This document shows, one piece after another, positions 28,517-37,451 of a stretch of DNA of 40,273 bases. Position 1 is the first letter of the stretch, and each line of letters opens with the position of its first letter. The notes under the pieces were generated by a model. The model searched no databases, was not told the DNA's origin, and worked only from the letters and a program-made list of their open reading frames with translations. The DNA is from Pseudomonadota bacterium (GTDB lineage: Bacteria; Myxococcota_A; Polyangia; Fen-1088): positions 1 through 40,273 of the forward strand of contig JADGRB010000015.1 of NCBI GenBank assembly GCA_017881315.1, written 5' to 3'. The position numbers and the translations under genes were made by a program.

Positions 28517-29359
28517 AACGTGCGGGACCCGATCCGGGCCGGCGATGAGCGCCGACCGATTCGGGACTTCGCGCCAACCGGAGCGCACGGCGACGTCGCG
28601 GTTGGCCTCGACGACGAGCGCCCTCAGCGCGTCGTGGGGCACGCGCCGCCTGTTCTGGTTGGTATCGGTCCTCTCCAGGCAGACCGGGCAGTCGGCGATC
28701 CCCTCGATGTGCAGATAACGGATCGGGTAGTCGCAGCCGGTCGCGACGAAACAGCGACCGTTGGTGGCGCAGATCGCGATCCGCAGCGCCGACGTGCCTT
28801 CGCCCACCAGCAGCCGATCGACGAAGGCCAGGCTGTTCCGTAGGGCCGCGTGCACCGCGGTCGGTGCCGGCGTGGGCTGGTCGAGGATTCCCGCGTCGTG
28901 GAGGAAGGCCAGGAACAGATGGAAGATGTGCTCGCTGGGCGACTTGCCGCGGATGTTGCGGCGCAAGAACGCCGGGATGCTTTCCAGGATCCGATCGCGG
29001 ACCGCGTCAAAGGCCGCTTCGTCGAGATCGCCGAGCGAGGCGAACAGCCAGGAGCGAAAACGGAACGGGTCGGCGTCCTCGGCGGCGATGTTGCCGTCGT
29101 GGCCGAGCCCGATGCGACCCACCAGCGCATCCGCCCGCGTGTCCCTCACGAGGCCGTACAGATCCACCGCGGAGGTTTCGGCGCGGGGGCGTTTCTGCAA
29201 CAGTACGTCGCCCCCTTGGACAAAACCCAGCCCGAACCCGTCCGGCGCCGCGTGCGCAGTCCGATCGCCCTGCGCTTGGAGCGCGGGACGAGCGGGAAAA
29301 AGAGCGCAGGCCAGATTCTCGGGCTCGTTTCCGAAGTAGGCGACGAGGTGCCTCACCAC
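28505..29359 (-). CDS. Class II glutamine amidotransferase-like protein lacking the N-terminal Cys
   Basis: 284 residues; starts at one of two adjacent GTG codons (29359 or 29356). The layout 'RHLVAYFGNEPENLACALFPARPAL...PDGFGLGFVQGGDVLLQKRP' recalls class II (Ntn-type, GATase_4) amidotransferases, where 'HPDGWGIGYY' follows an N-terminal 'MC' nucleophile. Here the residue after Met is Val or Arg, so glutamine hydrolysis by the normal route is unlikely. The rest has 'VGRIGLGHDG' and 'FRFRSWLFASLGDLD', both familiar from that family, and a Cys pair in 'ADCPVCLER'. The gene is divergent from queE with only 26 bases between them. It may have become a structural or binding protein, or my family call may be wrong. 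Confidence 0.6.
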   Translation of the reverse strand: MVRHLVAYFGNEPENLACALFPARPALQAQGDRTAHAAPDGFGLGFVQGGDVLLQKRPRAETSAVDLYGLVRDTRADALVGRIGLGHDGNIAAEDADPFRFRSWLFASLGDLDEAAFDAVRDRILESIPAFLRRNIRGKSPSEHIFHLFLAFLHDAGILDQPTPAPTAVHAALRNSLAFVDRLLVGEGTSALRIAICATNGRCFVATGCDYPIRYLHIEGIADCPVCLERTDTNQNRRRVPHDALRALVVEANRDVAVRSGWREVPNRSALIAGPDRVPHVSSL

Positions 29360-29385
29360 GACTTTAGAAGTATACGGACCCTTCC

Positions 29386-30021
29386 ATGAAAATCACGGAG
29401 ATCTACAGCAGCATCCAAGGTGAGACGCAGTACGCGGGTCTGCTCTGCACGCTGGTTCGAACCACAGGGTGCGACCTGCGCTGCGGCTATTGCGACAGCG
29501 CGTTCGCGTTCCACGGGGGAGGCGAGCTGACGCCCGACGAGATCGTGGCTGAGGTCGATCGCCTCGGTGCGCCGCTGGTGCTGCTCACGGGGGGCGAACC
29601 GATGCTCCAGCGGGAGATCCCCGCGCTCGCGGCCCGGCTTCTCGCGACGGGTTACAAGGTGATGATAGAGACGTCGGGCGCCCACCCGCTCGATGCCTTG
29701 CCGCCGGAGGTGGTCCGCGTCGTCGACGTGAAGACGCCGGCGTCCGGCGAGTCGGCGCGCATGCGCTGGGACTTGCTCGGCGCCTTGCGGCCCTGCGACG
29801 CGGCCAAGTTCGTCGTCGCAGACGAGCCCGACTATCAGTGGGCGCGCACGGTGATTCAAAAGCACGATCTGGGCCGGCGGACGGAGGTCCTGCTGTCCCC
29901 GGTTCACGGTCGCCTCGACCCCCGGACTCTGGTGGGGTGGATGCTGCGCGATCGCGTGCCGGCCCGCCTGAACCTGCAGCTCCACAAGTACGTGTGGGAC
30001 CCAGATGCCCGTCGGGTATAG
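29386..30021 (+). CDS. queE: 7-carboxy-7-deazaguanine synthase
   Basis: 211 residues. Radical-SAM enzyme converting 6-carboxytetrahydropterin to 7-carboxy-7-deazaguanine in the queuosine/7-deazaguanine pathway. 'MKITEIYSSIQGETQYAGLLC' is the standard QueE opening; the radical-SAM cluster motif is C29-x3-C33-x2-C36 ('CDLRCGYC'). 'LLTGGEPMLQ' is the SAM-binding GGE motif and 'IETSGAHPL' follows; the end 'LNLQLHKYVWDP' matches the family ('R...QLHK..W'). No other que genes are nearby. Start ATG 29386 is fixed by homology; the upstream gap of 26 bases is shared with the divergent gene and shows no strong promoter. Confidence 0.96.
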   Translation: MKITEIYSSIQGETQYAGLLCTLVRTTGCDLRCGYCDSAFAFHGGGELTPDEIVAEVDRLGAPLVLLTGGEPMLQREIPALAARLLATGYKVMIETSGAHPLDALPPEVVRVVDVKTPASGESARMRWDLLGALRPCDAAKFVVADEPDYQWARTVIQKHDLGRRTEVLLSPVHGRLDPRTLVGWMLRDRVPARLNLQLHKYVWDPDARRV

Positions 30022-30033
30022 CTTTGAAAAACC

Positions 30034-30134
30034 GATAGTTACTCGCGAAGGTTCTGGAGCTGATGTAAGATATTTCAATTGACAGGCCGCGCCGCGTCCT
30101 GCTAGCTTGCGAGCGATTTTAGGCAGTAACTATC
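30034..30134. repeat. 10-bp inverted repeat flanking a promoter
   Basis: GATAGTTACT at 30034-30043 recurs as its reverse complement AGTAACTATC at 30125-30134, 81 bases apart. The second arm lies just after the predicted start site of the 30079-30108 promoter; the first lies about 36 bases upstream of its -35 box. Candidate paired operator. Confidence 0.5.
30079..30108 (+). promoter_or_regulatory. Candidate promoter of the RodZ-like gene
   Basis: Exact TTGACA (30079-30084), 18-base spacer, TAGCTT (TA...T kept). The 'TTGACA...GCTAGC' look is common in GC-rich deltaproteobacterial promoters, from memory. Leader about 75 bases, AT-rich. Confidence 0.6.
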
Positions 30135-30189
30135 CAAAAACGTTAAAGAAAACTCGTAAATCCGACGAGCATTGGAGAGTTTCGACTCC

Positions 30190-30735
30190 ATGGACGACGA
30201 GCACTTTGGAAGCTGCCTCCGGCGCGCCCGAGAAGATCGGTCACTGACCGTCGGGGACGTCTCTGTATCGACGAAGGTGCCGCGGTCGGCGCTCGAGCTG
30301 CTCGAAGCGGGAACGCTTCAGGGCCTGCCCGCGCACGTTTTCGTTCGTGGCTTCATCCGCTCGTATGCCAAGGCCGTGGGCATCGCCGACGCGAAGCCGC
30401 TGGGCCTCTTCGATCGCGCGGTCAATTCCGAGACCGAGGCCGCCCGTGTGCTGTCGGCCAGCCCGGTGGTGGATCCCAGCCTGGCGGGCGGCATCGTCGA
30501 GGACGACGAGGCGGGCCGCCGCCGTGGGCTCGGCCTCGCGGTCTTCGTGATCATCCTGGTCCTCATCGCGACGATCACGCTGTCGCTGCTCTTGCGTCGC
30601 CCGCCGCAGTCGGGCGAGGGGCTCTCCTGGTCTCGGCCGCCGGCGACGAAGACCGTGGTGGCGACCGCGGCGATTGACCTGGGCGCCGTCCGCGAGAAGA
30701 CGGCGCCGGTCGCATCGTCGACGAATCTCGGCTGA
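30190..30735 (+). CDS. RodZ-like HTH membrane protein
   Basis: 181 residues from ATG 30190, chosen for GGAGAG nine to fourteen bases upstream; the in-frame TTG 30172 overlaps that site. The N-terminal HTH of the RodZ/HTH_25 type ('FGSCLRRAREDRSLTVGDVSVSTKVP', 'LELLEAGTLQGLPAHVFVRGFIRSYAKAVGI') spans about 5-70. After a linker, Arg-Arg-Arg precedes one membrane helix at about 113-137 ('GLGLAVFVIILVLIATITLSLLL'), and a short 45-residue Ala/Thr-rich tail ends the protein. RodZ links MreB to the envelope; this protein lacks the long periplasmic domain, so it is a short relative whose role is unproven. First of a probable operon with recO and a VOC gene. Confidence 0.82.
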   Translation: MDDEHFGSCLRRAREDRSLTVGDVSVSTKVPRSALELLEAGTLQGLPAHVFVRGFIRSYAKAVGIADAKPLGLFDRAVNSETEAARVLSASPVVDPSLAGGIVEDDEAGRRRGLGLAVFVIILVLIATITLSLLLRRPPQSGEGLSWSRPPATKTVVATAAIDLGAVREKTAPVASSTNLG

Positions 30736-30783
30736 TCCGGGCCAAGCACCCGCCAGGATTCCCGACTAAGATGACGGGGCCGC

Positions 30784-31566
30784 ATGGCCTCCTTCTCGAC
30801 GCCCGCCATCGTCTTACGCGCCGTCAACACCGGCGAGGCGGATCGGATCGTGACGCTGTTTGGACGCGACACGGGGCGGCTGTCGGCGCTCGCGCGCGGC
30901 GCGCGCAAGAGCCAGAAGCGCTTCGCCGGTGGTCTCGGGCTCTGCACGGTGGGCGTGGCCCTGCTGCGTGAGCGCGCCAACGTCGAGCTTCTGACTCTGG
31001 AAGGGTTCGACGGCACCGTCGGTCATGCCGCCCTCGGTGCGGACGTCGGGCGGATGGCGCACGCGGCCTACGCGGCGGAGCTGGTCAGCAAGCTCTGCGC
31101 GCCCCGGCAGGTCGAGCGCGCCGTCTACGACTGGCTGGCGGAGTTTCTGGCGTACCTCGACCTCGAGGGCGCCAGCGCCGAACGGCTGCGCGTCTTCGAG
31201 CTCGGTCTGCTGGGCGGCCTCGGTTTCGGTCCGGTGATCGCCACCTGCGCCGTCTGCGCCGGAGCGAGCACCGCGGGTCGCGACGCCTCCGCGGTCGCCT
31301 TCCGCTGGGATCCCGACCGTGGCGGCGCGGTCTGCGTCGCCTGCGCGCGGGGCGGCCGGCCGATCAGCGCCGCTGCCCGGGCGGCGCTGCTCCACTTTGC
31401 AGAGCTGCCGCTGGGGGCGGCGTCGCGCGAAGCCTTGCCGGCCGATCTGAACCGGGACTGCCGGGAGGCGCTGGCCGAGATCATCAACCACCACATCGGC
31501 GGGCCTCTCAAGTCGGTCGAATTCATCGCCAAGCTGAGCGCGGCGAGCTCGGGCGGGCGTTCGTGA
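30784..31566 (+). CDS. recO: DNA repair protein RecO
   Basis: 260 residues. RecO anneals SSB-coated DNA and loads RecA with RecR in gap repair. The N-terminal OB-fold is visible ('TPAIVLRAVNTGEADRIVTLFGRDTGRLSALARGARKS'), then helical 'AELVSKLCAP' and 'LRVFELGLLGGLGFGP'. A zinc-finger-like set 'CAVC...CVAC' is present (about 155-180), as in many RecO proteins. The end 'INHHIGGPLKSVEFIAKL' is typical ('YL.....LKSR.FL'). The GTGA overlap with the next gene indicates coupled translation. Ribosome-binding sequence is weak; the start is fixed by homology. Confidence 0.94.
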   Translation: MASFSTPAIVLRAVNTGEADRIVTLFGRDTGRLSALARGARKSQKRFAGGLGLCTVGVALLRERANVELLTLEGFDGTVGHAALGADVGRMAHAAYAAELVSKLCAPRQVERAVYDWLAEFLAYLDLEGASAERLRVFELGLLGGLGFGPVIATCAVCAGASTAGRDASAVAFRWDPDRGGAVCVACARGGRPISAAARAALLHFAELPLGAASREALPADLNRDCREALAEIINHHIGGPLKSVEFIAKLSAASSGGRS

Positions 31567-31973
31567 CCCGCCCGCCGCTGCTCGGTATCCGCCACGTGGC
31601 CCTCTTCGTCAGCGATCTGGCGGCGGCCGAGCGGTTCTGGCTCGACCTCATGGGCTACGCCGTCGAATGGCGGCCCGATCCCGACAACGTCTATCTATGC
31701 GGCGGCCGCGACAACCTGGCGTTACACCGCCGCGCGGCGAGCCCCGGGACCCCGGCAACTACCGAAAGACCCGTCCTCGATCACATCGGCCTGGCCGTCC
31801 CCGCGCCGGCGGACGTCGACGCCTGGGCGGCCCATCTCGAAGGGCGGGGCGTTGCGCTTGAGACCCGGCCCAAGACCCACCGCGACGGTTCGCGCTCGCT
31901 TTACTTCCGTGGACCCGAAAGGCTCCTGATCCAGATCATTCACCACGGACCGCTACGCGACGCCGATTCCTAG
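31563..31973 (+). CDS. VOC-fold (glyoxalase/dioxygenase superfamily) protein
   Basis: 136 residues, GTG start in a 4-base overlap with the recO stop. Two beta-alpha-beta-beta-beta modules: 'LGIRHVALFVSDLAAAERFWLDLMGY' with 'DNLALH', then 'VLDHIGLAVPAPADVDAWAAHL' with 'RSLYFRGPERLLIQII'. Expected metal ligands His ('IRHVA', 'LDHIG') are present; the final Glu common in 'N.iEl' is Gln here. Members bind divalent metals and act in detoxification, ring cleavage or resistance; the substrate cannot be read. Its last 21 bases overlap the end of the opposite-strand methyltransferase gene. Confidence 0.86.
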   Translation: MTRPPLLGIRHVALFVSDLAAAERFWLDLMGYAVEWRPDPDNVYLCGGRDNLALHRRAASPGTPATTERPVLDHIGLAVPAPADVDAWAAHLEGRGVALETRPKTHRDGSRSLYFRGPERLLIQIIHHGPLRDADS

Positions 31974-32774
31974 GTAGGCGCCGCGGCCGACGACCAGGGG
32001 ACCGTCGCCGAGGGTTGCGCGGACCCGTGAGCGAATGGTGGGGGCGGCGTCGGCCCAGCGCTGGCCGAGGCGGTGCCTGAGGAGAACCAGGGGCGCGTTT
32101 GTTCGCTCCATCATGTCCCAGAACGCGTCGAACGAAGGCGCCGTGAGCTGATGGTCGACCGTCTCGACCCTCACGTCGCCAAAGCCCACCGCGGTCAGCT
32201 CACTCCGTACCTCGTCGGGATCGGCCAGCGGTGGCCGGCCGCCCCCGAACGGCAAGCTGGGGATCATTTCGCGCGCCGTCCTGAGCAGCTCGCCGAACGG
32301 TCCCTCGAAGGGGACCCAGCTCGAGACCACGGCGAGACCCCCAGGCCTCAGCACCCGCCGCATCTCGCGCAATCCAGCGATTCGATCGGGGAAGAACATC
32401 AGACCAAACATCGAGAACGCGCCGTCGTACGCCGAGCTCTCGAACGGGAGCTTTTGTCCGTCGCCGAGGTGAATGTCGATCGCCTCGGCCAGGCCGGCCG
32501 CCTCGGCCCGCGTCCTGAAGGCGGCCACCATGCCTTCCGAGATGTCGATGGCGCTCACCCGCGCGCCCGCCGCCGCCGCCAGCAGACTGAGCGTCCCCGG
32601 TCCGGCGGCCACGTCAACGATCCGCGCGCCCTCGGGAAGCGCCGCCAAGCGGAGGGCCTCGCGCGCGAAGAGCTCGAAGAAGGGCAGCGCCTCCGCGGTG
32701 TAGTCGGCGGCCACCAGGTCCCAGGGCTCCGGTGTGGCGAGGGGGCTCGGCTGGCCAATAGGTCCATCCGACAT
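31953..32774 (-). CDS. Class I SAM-dependent methyltransferase
   Basis: 273 residues from ATG 32774; an in-frame ATG at 32843 would add 23 residues but would overlap the glyS start codon, leaving no promoter for either gene. SAM-binding motif I '[28 protein letters not shown]', motif II-like '[29 protein letters not shown]' and '[20 protein letters not shown]' are typical of UbiE/type 11 methyltransferases. The C-terminal part ('[17 protein letters not shown]') presumably forms the substrate lid. The substrate is not evident; the neighbours (VOC, glyS) do not help. Confidence 0.88.
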   Translation of the reverse strand: MSDGPIGQPSPLATPEPWDLVAADYTAEALPFFELFAREALRLAALPEGARIVDVAAGPGTLSLLAAAAGARVSAIDISEGMVAAFRTRAEAAGLAEAIDIHLGDGQKLPFESSAYDGAFSMFGLMFFPDRIAGLREMRRVLRPGGLAVVSSWVPFEGPFGELLRTAREMIPSLPFGGGRPPLADPDEVRSELTAVGFGDVRVETVDHQLTAPSFDAFWDMMERTNAPLVLLRHRLGQRWADAAPTIRSRVRATLGDGPLVVGRGAYLGIGVA

Positions 32775-32841
32775 GCGGCCAAGTCTTTCCCCGACCAGGC
32801 GCCGAAGCAAGAGCCCCGCCGATCGATTAAAGTCCTGCGCC

Positions 32842-34479
32842 ATGCCTGCCTCATCCCTGGAACAGATCGTCAGCCTCGCGAAGCGACGTGGCTTCGTGTT
32901 TCCGTCCTCGGCCGTCTACGGGGGCCTCGGCAGCACCTGGGACTACGGGCCCCTGGGGGTGGAGCTGAAGAACAACGTCAAGCGCGCCTGGTGGCGGTCG
33001 GTCGTCTACGACCGCGACGACATGGAGGGGCTGGACGCGGCGATCCTGATGAACCGACTGGTCTGGAAGTATTCGGGGCACGAGAAGACCTTCGCGGATC
33101 CGATGACCGATTGCCGGAAATGCAAGGCGCGCCATCGCGCGGATCAGCTCTACCAATCCGCCACCGGGACGGACTACACCAACGCCGAGAGCTTCAACGC
33201 GGCCGCGCAAGCGGGAGAGCTGAAGTGCCCGAAGTGCGGTGAAATAGATCTGACGGACGCGCGACCGTTCAACCTGATGTTCAAGACCACCGTGGGCCCG
33301 GTCGACACCGGCGACGATTCGGGGCTGGCCTACCTGCGGCCCGAGACGGCGCAAGGAATCTTCGTCAACTTCGGCAACGTGCTGGACACCATGCGGAGAA
33401 AGCTGCCCTTCGGGGTGGCGCAGATCGGCAAGGCGTTCCGCAACGAGATCACGCCGGGAAATTTCACCTTCCGGACGCGCGAGTTCGAGCAGATGGAGAT
33501 CGAGTACTTCGTCAGGCCGGGCGACGACGAGGCCGCGCACCAGGCCTGGATCGACGCGCGCACCAAGTGGTACACCGACCTCGGCTTGCGGCCGGAGAAC
33601 CTGCGCCAGCGCGAGCAGACGAAGGAAGAGCTGGCGCACTACGCCAAGCGCTGCGTCGACCTCGAGTACCGCTTCCCGATGGGGTGGAGCGAGCTGGAGG
33701 GGATCGCGAACCGCACCGACTTCGACCTCAAGGCCCACAGCCGCAGCCCGGAGAACCCGGACGCGGTGGGGGAGCTCCGGTACTTCGACCAGGAGCAGAA
33801 GAAGCACATCGTCCCCTACGTCATCGAACCGTCGGCGGGCGCGGACCGGGCGACGCTGGCGTTTCTCTGCGATGCGTACGACGAATCGCTGGTCAAGGAG
33901 CCGCCGGCCGAAGAGACCGCCAAGCTGCGCGAGCTGGTGGAGAGCTTCGGTCGATCGGTCGACAAGCGCGATCCGAAGGCGATGGAGCCAGACACCAAGC
34001 GGCGTCTGGTGGAGGCCGCAGAGCGGATCGCGGCCGGCCTTCCGGGGACGCTGCCGGATCTGCTGGCGCTCTGCGACGATGCGGACTGCAACCGGATCGA
34101 AGTCTTCAAAAAGGTGCGGGGAAACGCGGAAAAACTGGGCGAGGAGCACACCCGTACGGTGCTGCGGCTCCACCCGCGCCTGGCGCCCATCACGGTGGCC
34201 GTCTTTCCGCTCAAGAAGAACGAGCCCCGCTTGGTCGAGCTGGCCCGCCGAATCAAGCGGGATCTCCAGGCCGCGGGCCTGCGGTCGGTCTACGACGATA
34301 CCGGCGCCATCGGAAAGCTCTACCGCCGCCAGGACGAGATCGGCACCCCGTTCTGCATCACGGTCGACTTCCAGAGCCTCGATGACCAGACCGTCACCGT
34401 CCGGGATCGGGACAGCATGGGGCAGGAGCGGCTGCCGGTCGGGGAGCTGGGCGGCGCCCTGCGCAGCAAAGTCGCATAA
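32842..34479 (+). CDS. glyS: Glycyl-tRNA synthetase, alpha2 (single-chain) type
   Basis: 545 residues. Class II enzyme charging tRNA-Gly. The opening '[46 protein letters not shown]' is the archaeal/eukaryotic and Thermus-type GlyRS, unlike the alpha2beta2 enzyme of E. coli. Class II motifs: 'LMFKTTVGP' with '[15 protein letters not shown]', motif 2 '[26 protein letters not shown]', and the anticodon-binding C-terminal domain with '[14 protein letters not shown]' and '[26 protein letters not shown]'. A zinc-type set 'CRKCKA' and 'CPKCGE' is near residues 93-132. There is an insertion of about 90 residues (about 350-430) before the anticodon-binding domain. A weak TAAAGT is 11 bases before the start. 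Confidence 0.96.
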   Translation: MPASSLEQIVSLAKRRGFVFPSSAVYGGLGSTWDYGPLGVELKNNVKRAWWRSVVYDRDDMEGLDAAILMNRLVWKYSGHEKTFADPMTDCRKCKARHRADQLYQSATGTDYTNAESFNAAAQAGELKCPKCGEIDLTDARPFNLMFKTTVGPVDTGDDSGLAYLRPETAQGIFVNFGNVLDTMRRKLPFGVAQIGKAFRNEITPGNFTFRTREFEQMEIEYFVRPGDDEAAHQAWIDARTKWYTDLGLRPENLRQREQTKEELAHYAKRCVDLEYRFPMGWSELEGIANRTDFDLKAHSRSPENPDAVGELRYFDQEQKKHIVPYVIEPSAGADRATLAFLCDAYDESLVKEPPAEETAKLRELVESFGRSVDKRDPKAMEPDTKRRLVEAAERIAAGLPGTLPDLLALCDDADCNRIEVFKKVRGNAEKLGEEHTRTVLRLHPRLAPITVAVFPLKKNEPRLVELARRIKRDLQAAGLRSVYDDTGAIGKLYRRQDEIGTPFCITVDFQSLDDQTVTVRDRDSMGQERLPVGELGGALRSKVA

Positions 34480-34533
34480 TTTCGCGCAAGAAGGCTCTTC
34501 CTAAGGGGCGGGGGTCAGGGTAAATAAGCGCCC

Positions 34534-37422
34534 ATGCCAAGCCTCGCCAAGAGCCGCTCCAAGCCTACCAAGATCAGCAAGCTGAAGAAGGCCGTCAAAG
34601 GCCTGGTTTCAAAAGTCAGCCACAAGAACGGTCACAAGAACGGCGTTCGCGCCGCCGCCAAGGTGGTCCTCAAGAAGATCGCGCCCAGCGCCGGCAAGAC
34701 CACCAAGCGGGTCTACTTCTTCGGCGGCGCCAAGGCAGAGGGGAACAAGGAGATGAAGAATCTCCTCGGCGGCAAGGGAGCGAACCTGGCGGAGATGGCG
34801 AACATCGGCCTGCCGGTCCCCCCCGGATTCACCATCACGACCGAGGTCTGCACCGAGTTCTACGACAATGGCAAGAAGCTGCCCAAGGGCCTCGACGCGG
34901 ACATGCGCGGCATGGTGGCGCGGATGGAGAAGCTGGTCGGCGCCAAGTTCGGCGATCCGGTGAACCCGCTGCTGGTGTCGGTTCGCTCGGGTGCGCGGGC
35001 GTCGATGCCCGGCATGATGGACACCATCTTGAACTTGGGCCTCAACGACGTGACCGTCGCGGGCCTGGCCAAGAAGTCGGGCAACGAGCGCTTCGCCTTC
35101 GACAGCTACCGTCGCTTCATCGCGATGTACGGCGACGTGGTGCTCGGTCTCAAGCCGGAGAAGAAGGAGGATCACGATCCGTTCGACGAGATCCTCGCCC
35201 ACAAGAAGAAGGTCGAGGGTGTGAAGGTCGACTCCGACCTCTCGGCTCAGGCGCTCAAGGAGCTGGTCGTCGAGTTCAAGAGCGAGATCAAGAAACGGGT
35301 CGGCGTCGACTTTCCGACCGATCCGTACGCGCAGCTGGAAGGCGCCATCAAGGCGGTCTTTCAATCGTGGCAGAACGATCGCGCCAACCTGTACCGGCGC
35401 CTCAACAACATCCCGGCGGAGTGGGGGACGGCGGTCAACATCCAGGCCATGGTGTTCGGTAACAAGGGGGCGGACTCCGCCACCGGCGTCTGCTTCACGC
35501 GCGATCCGGCCAGCGGCGAGAACGTCTTTTACGGCGAGTTCCTGGTCAACGCGCAGGGCGAGGACGTCGTGGCCGGCATCCGCACGCCGCAGAAGATCGA
35601 GGAGCTCGGCAAGGTCCTGCCGGTCGCCTACAAGCAGCTGCTCGAGATCCGCAAGAAGCTCGAGAAGCACTACAAGGACATGCAGGACATCGAGTTCACC
35701 ATCGAGAACACCAAGCTCTACATGCTGCAATGTCGGAGCGGCAAGCGCACCGGCTTCGCCGGCGTGCGCATCGCCGTCGAGATGGTGGAAGAGAAGCTGA
35801 TCCCGAAGGAAGAGGCGCTGCGTCGGGTGGATCCCGAGGCGCTCAACCAGCTGCTGCGCCCGGTGTTTCTCCCGTCGGCCAAGAAGGCCGCTGTCGAAGA
35901 GGGGCGCCTGCTGGCCAAGGGGCTCCCGGCTGGTCCGGGCGCCGCCACCGGCAAGGTGGTGTTCTTCGCCGACGAGGCGGAGGCGCTGGCCGCGAAGGGC
36001 GAGACGAACCTCATCCTCTGTCGCCACGAGACCAGCCCGGAGGACATCCGGGGGATGAACGCCTCGCTCGGCTTCATGACCGCCTTCGGCGGCATGACCA
36101 GCCACGCGGCGCTGGTCGCGCGTCAGATGGGGAAGGTCTGCATCGTCGGTTGCGACGCGCTGTCGTTCGACTACCACGCGCGGGAGATGCGGGTCACCAC
36201 CGCCAAAGGCCCGATGATCGTCAAGGAAGGCGACTGGATCTCGATCGACGGTTTTGCCGGCGAGGTCATCGCGGGTCGCATCGAGACCACGCCGTCCGAG
36301 GTCATCCGGGTCCTCATCGAGAAGAACCTCGAGCCCTCGGCGGCGCCCGCCTACCAGCGCTACGCCAAGCTGATGAGCTGGGCGGACGCCGCGCGCAAGC
36401 TGCGCGTACGCGCCAACGCCGATCAGCCCGACCAGGCGGCGGCGTCGGTGGCGTTCGGAGCCGAGGGGATCGGGCTCTGCCGGACCGAGCACATGTTCTT
36501 CGGCGAAGAAAAAATCGGCCCGATGCGCGAGATGATCGTGGCCGAGAACGAGGCGGCTCGCCGCGCGGCGCTGGCCAAGCTGCTCCCGCTGCAGCGGGCA
36601 GACTTCCACGGCATCTTCGCGGCGATGGCCGGACGGCCGGTCACGATCCGAACGCTCGATCCCCCGCTGCACGAGTTCCTGCCGCACGACGAGGCGGGCG
36701 TTCGTGACCTGGCGGCCGCGACGGGCAAGTCGGTGGAGCAGATCCACGCGCGGATCGAGGAGCTCAAGGAGTCCAACCCGATGCTCGGTCACCGCGGCTG
36801 CCGGCTGGGGATCACCTACCCGGAGATCACCGAGATGCAGGCGCGCGCCGTGTTCGAGGCGGCCTGCGACCTGGCGGCCGAAGGCAAGCAGGTCTTTCCG
36901 GAGATCATGATCCCGCTGGTCGGCATCAAGAAGGAGCTGGACCTGCAGGCCGACCTGGTGCGCAAGACGGCGGCCGCCGTCTTCGCCGAGAAGGGGCGAA
37001 AGCTGAGCTACACGGTCGGCACCATGATCGAGGTGCCGCGCGCGGCGATGACCGCGGGTGAGATCGCCCAGACCGCGGAGTTCTTTTCGTTCGGGACCAA
37101 CGATCTGACCCAGACCACCTTCGGTCTGTCGCGCGACGACGTGCCGCGCGTCCTGGCGGCCTACCTGCAGCACGACATCTACTCGGTCGATCCGTTCGTC
37201 AGCATCGATCGGAAAGGGGTGGGGGGCCTCATGAAGATCGCGGTCGAGGCCGGACGGGCCCAGAAGCCCAAGCTCAAGATCGGCATCTGCGGCGAGCACG
37301 GCGGCGATCCCTCGTCGGTCGAGTTCTGCCACCAGCTCGGGCTCGACTACGTGTCCTGCTCGCCCTACCGACTCCCGATCGCGCGCCTCGCCGCCGCACA
37401 AGCGGCGCTCAAGACAACCTAG
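34534..37422 (+). CDS. ppdK: Pyruvate, phosphate dikinase with Lys-rich N-terminal extension
   Basis: 962 residues. Interconverts ATP + phosphate + pyruvate and AMP + PPi + PEP through a phospho-His. The usual start '[29 protein letters not shown]' begins only at residue 60. The preceding 58 residues hold 15 Lys and are histone-H1-like; their third codon positions are almost all G or C, so the extension is real coding sequence. Nucleotide-binding N-domain '[24 protein letters not shown]'; phospho-His H524 in '[16 protein letters not shown]'; TIM-barrel PEP domain with 'LCRTEHMFF', 'MIEVPRAAM', '[13 protein letters not shown]' and C919 in '[10 protein letters not shown]'. Ribosome-binding sequence is weak. 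Confidence 0.96.
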   Translation: MPSLAKSRSKPTKISKLKKAVKGLVSKVSHKNGHKNGVRAAAKVVLKKIAPSAGKTTKRVYFFGGAKAEGNKEMKNLLGGKGANLAEMANIGLPVPPGFTITTEVCTEFYDNGKKLPKGLDADMRGMVARMEKLVGAKFGDPVNPLLVSVRSGARASMPGMMDTILNLGLNDVTVAGLAKKSGNERFAFDSYRRFIAMYGDVVLGLKPEKKEDHDPFDEILAHKKKVEGVKVDSDLSAQALKELVVEFKSEIKKRVGVDFPTDPYAQLEGAIKAVFQSWQNDRANLYRRLNNIPAEWGTAVNIQAMVFGNKGADSATGVCFTRDPASGENVFYGEFLVNAQGEDVVAGIRTPQKIEELGKVLPVAYKQLLEIRKKLEKHYKDMQDIEFTIENTKLYMLQCRSGKRTGFAGVRIAVEMVEEKLIPKEEALRRVDPEALNQLLRPVFLPSAKKAAVEEGRLLAKGLPAGPGAATGKVVFFADEAEALAAKGETNLILCRHETSPEDIRGMNASLGFMTAFGGMTSHAALVARQMGKVCIVGCDALSFDYHAREMRVTTAKGPMIVKEGDWISIDGFAGEVIAGRIETTPSEVIRVLIEKNLEPSAAPAYQRYAKLMSWADAARKLRVRANADQPDQAAASVAFGAEGIGLCRTEHMFFGEEKIGPMREMIVAENEAARRAALAKLLPLQRADFHGIFAAMAGRPVTIRTLDPPLHEFLPHDEAGVRDLAAATGKSVEQIHARIEELKESNPMLGHRGCRLGITYPEITEMQARAVFEAACDLAAEGKQVFPEIMIPLVGIKKELDLQADLVRKTAAAVFAEKGRKLSYTVGTMIEVPRAAMTAGEIAQTAEFFSFGTNDLTQTTFGLSRDDVPRVLAAYLQHDIYSVDPFVSIDRKGVGGLMKIAVEAGRAQKPKLKIGICGEHGGDPSSVEFCHQLGLDYVSCSPYRLPIARLAAAQAALKTT

Positions 37423-37451
37423 TACCCGCCAAGCTGGGTCGAAGAACAGGC

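Noticed and set aside
34609-37401. 930-codon open frame antisense to ppdK
   Set aside because: It is a mirror of ppdK codon bias (C/G at third positions leaves the antisense frame open). No start signal or domain was seen.
37423-37451. Terminator after ppdK
   Set aside because: ACCC...GGGT gives only a 4-bp stem with no T tract, so read-through into the lipoprotein genes is more likely.
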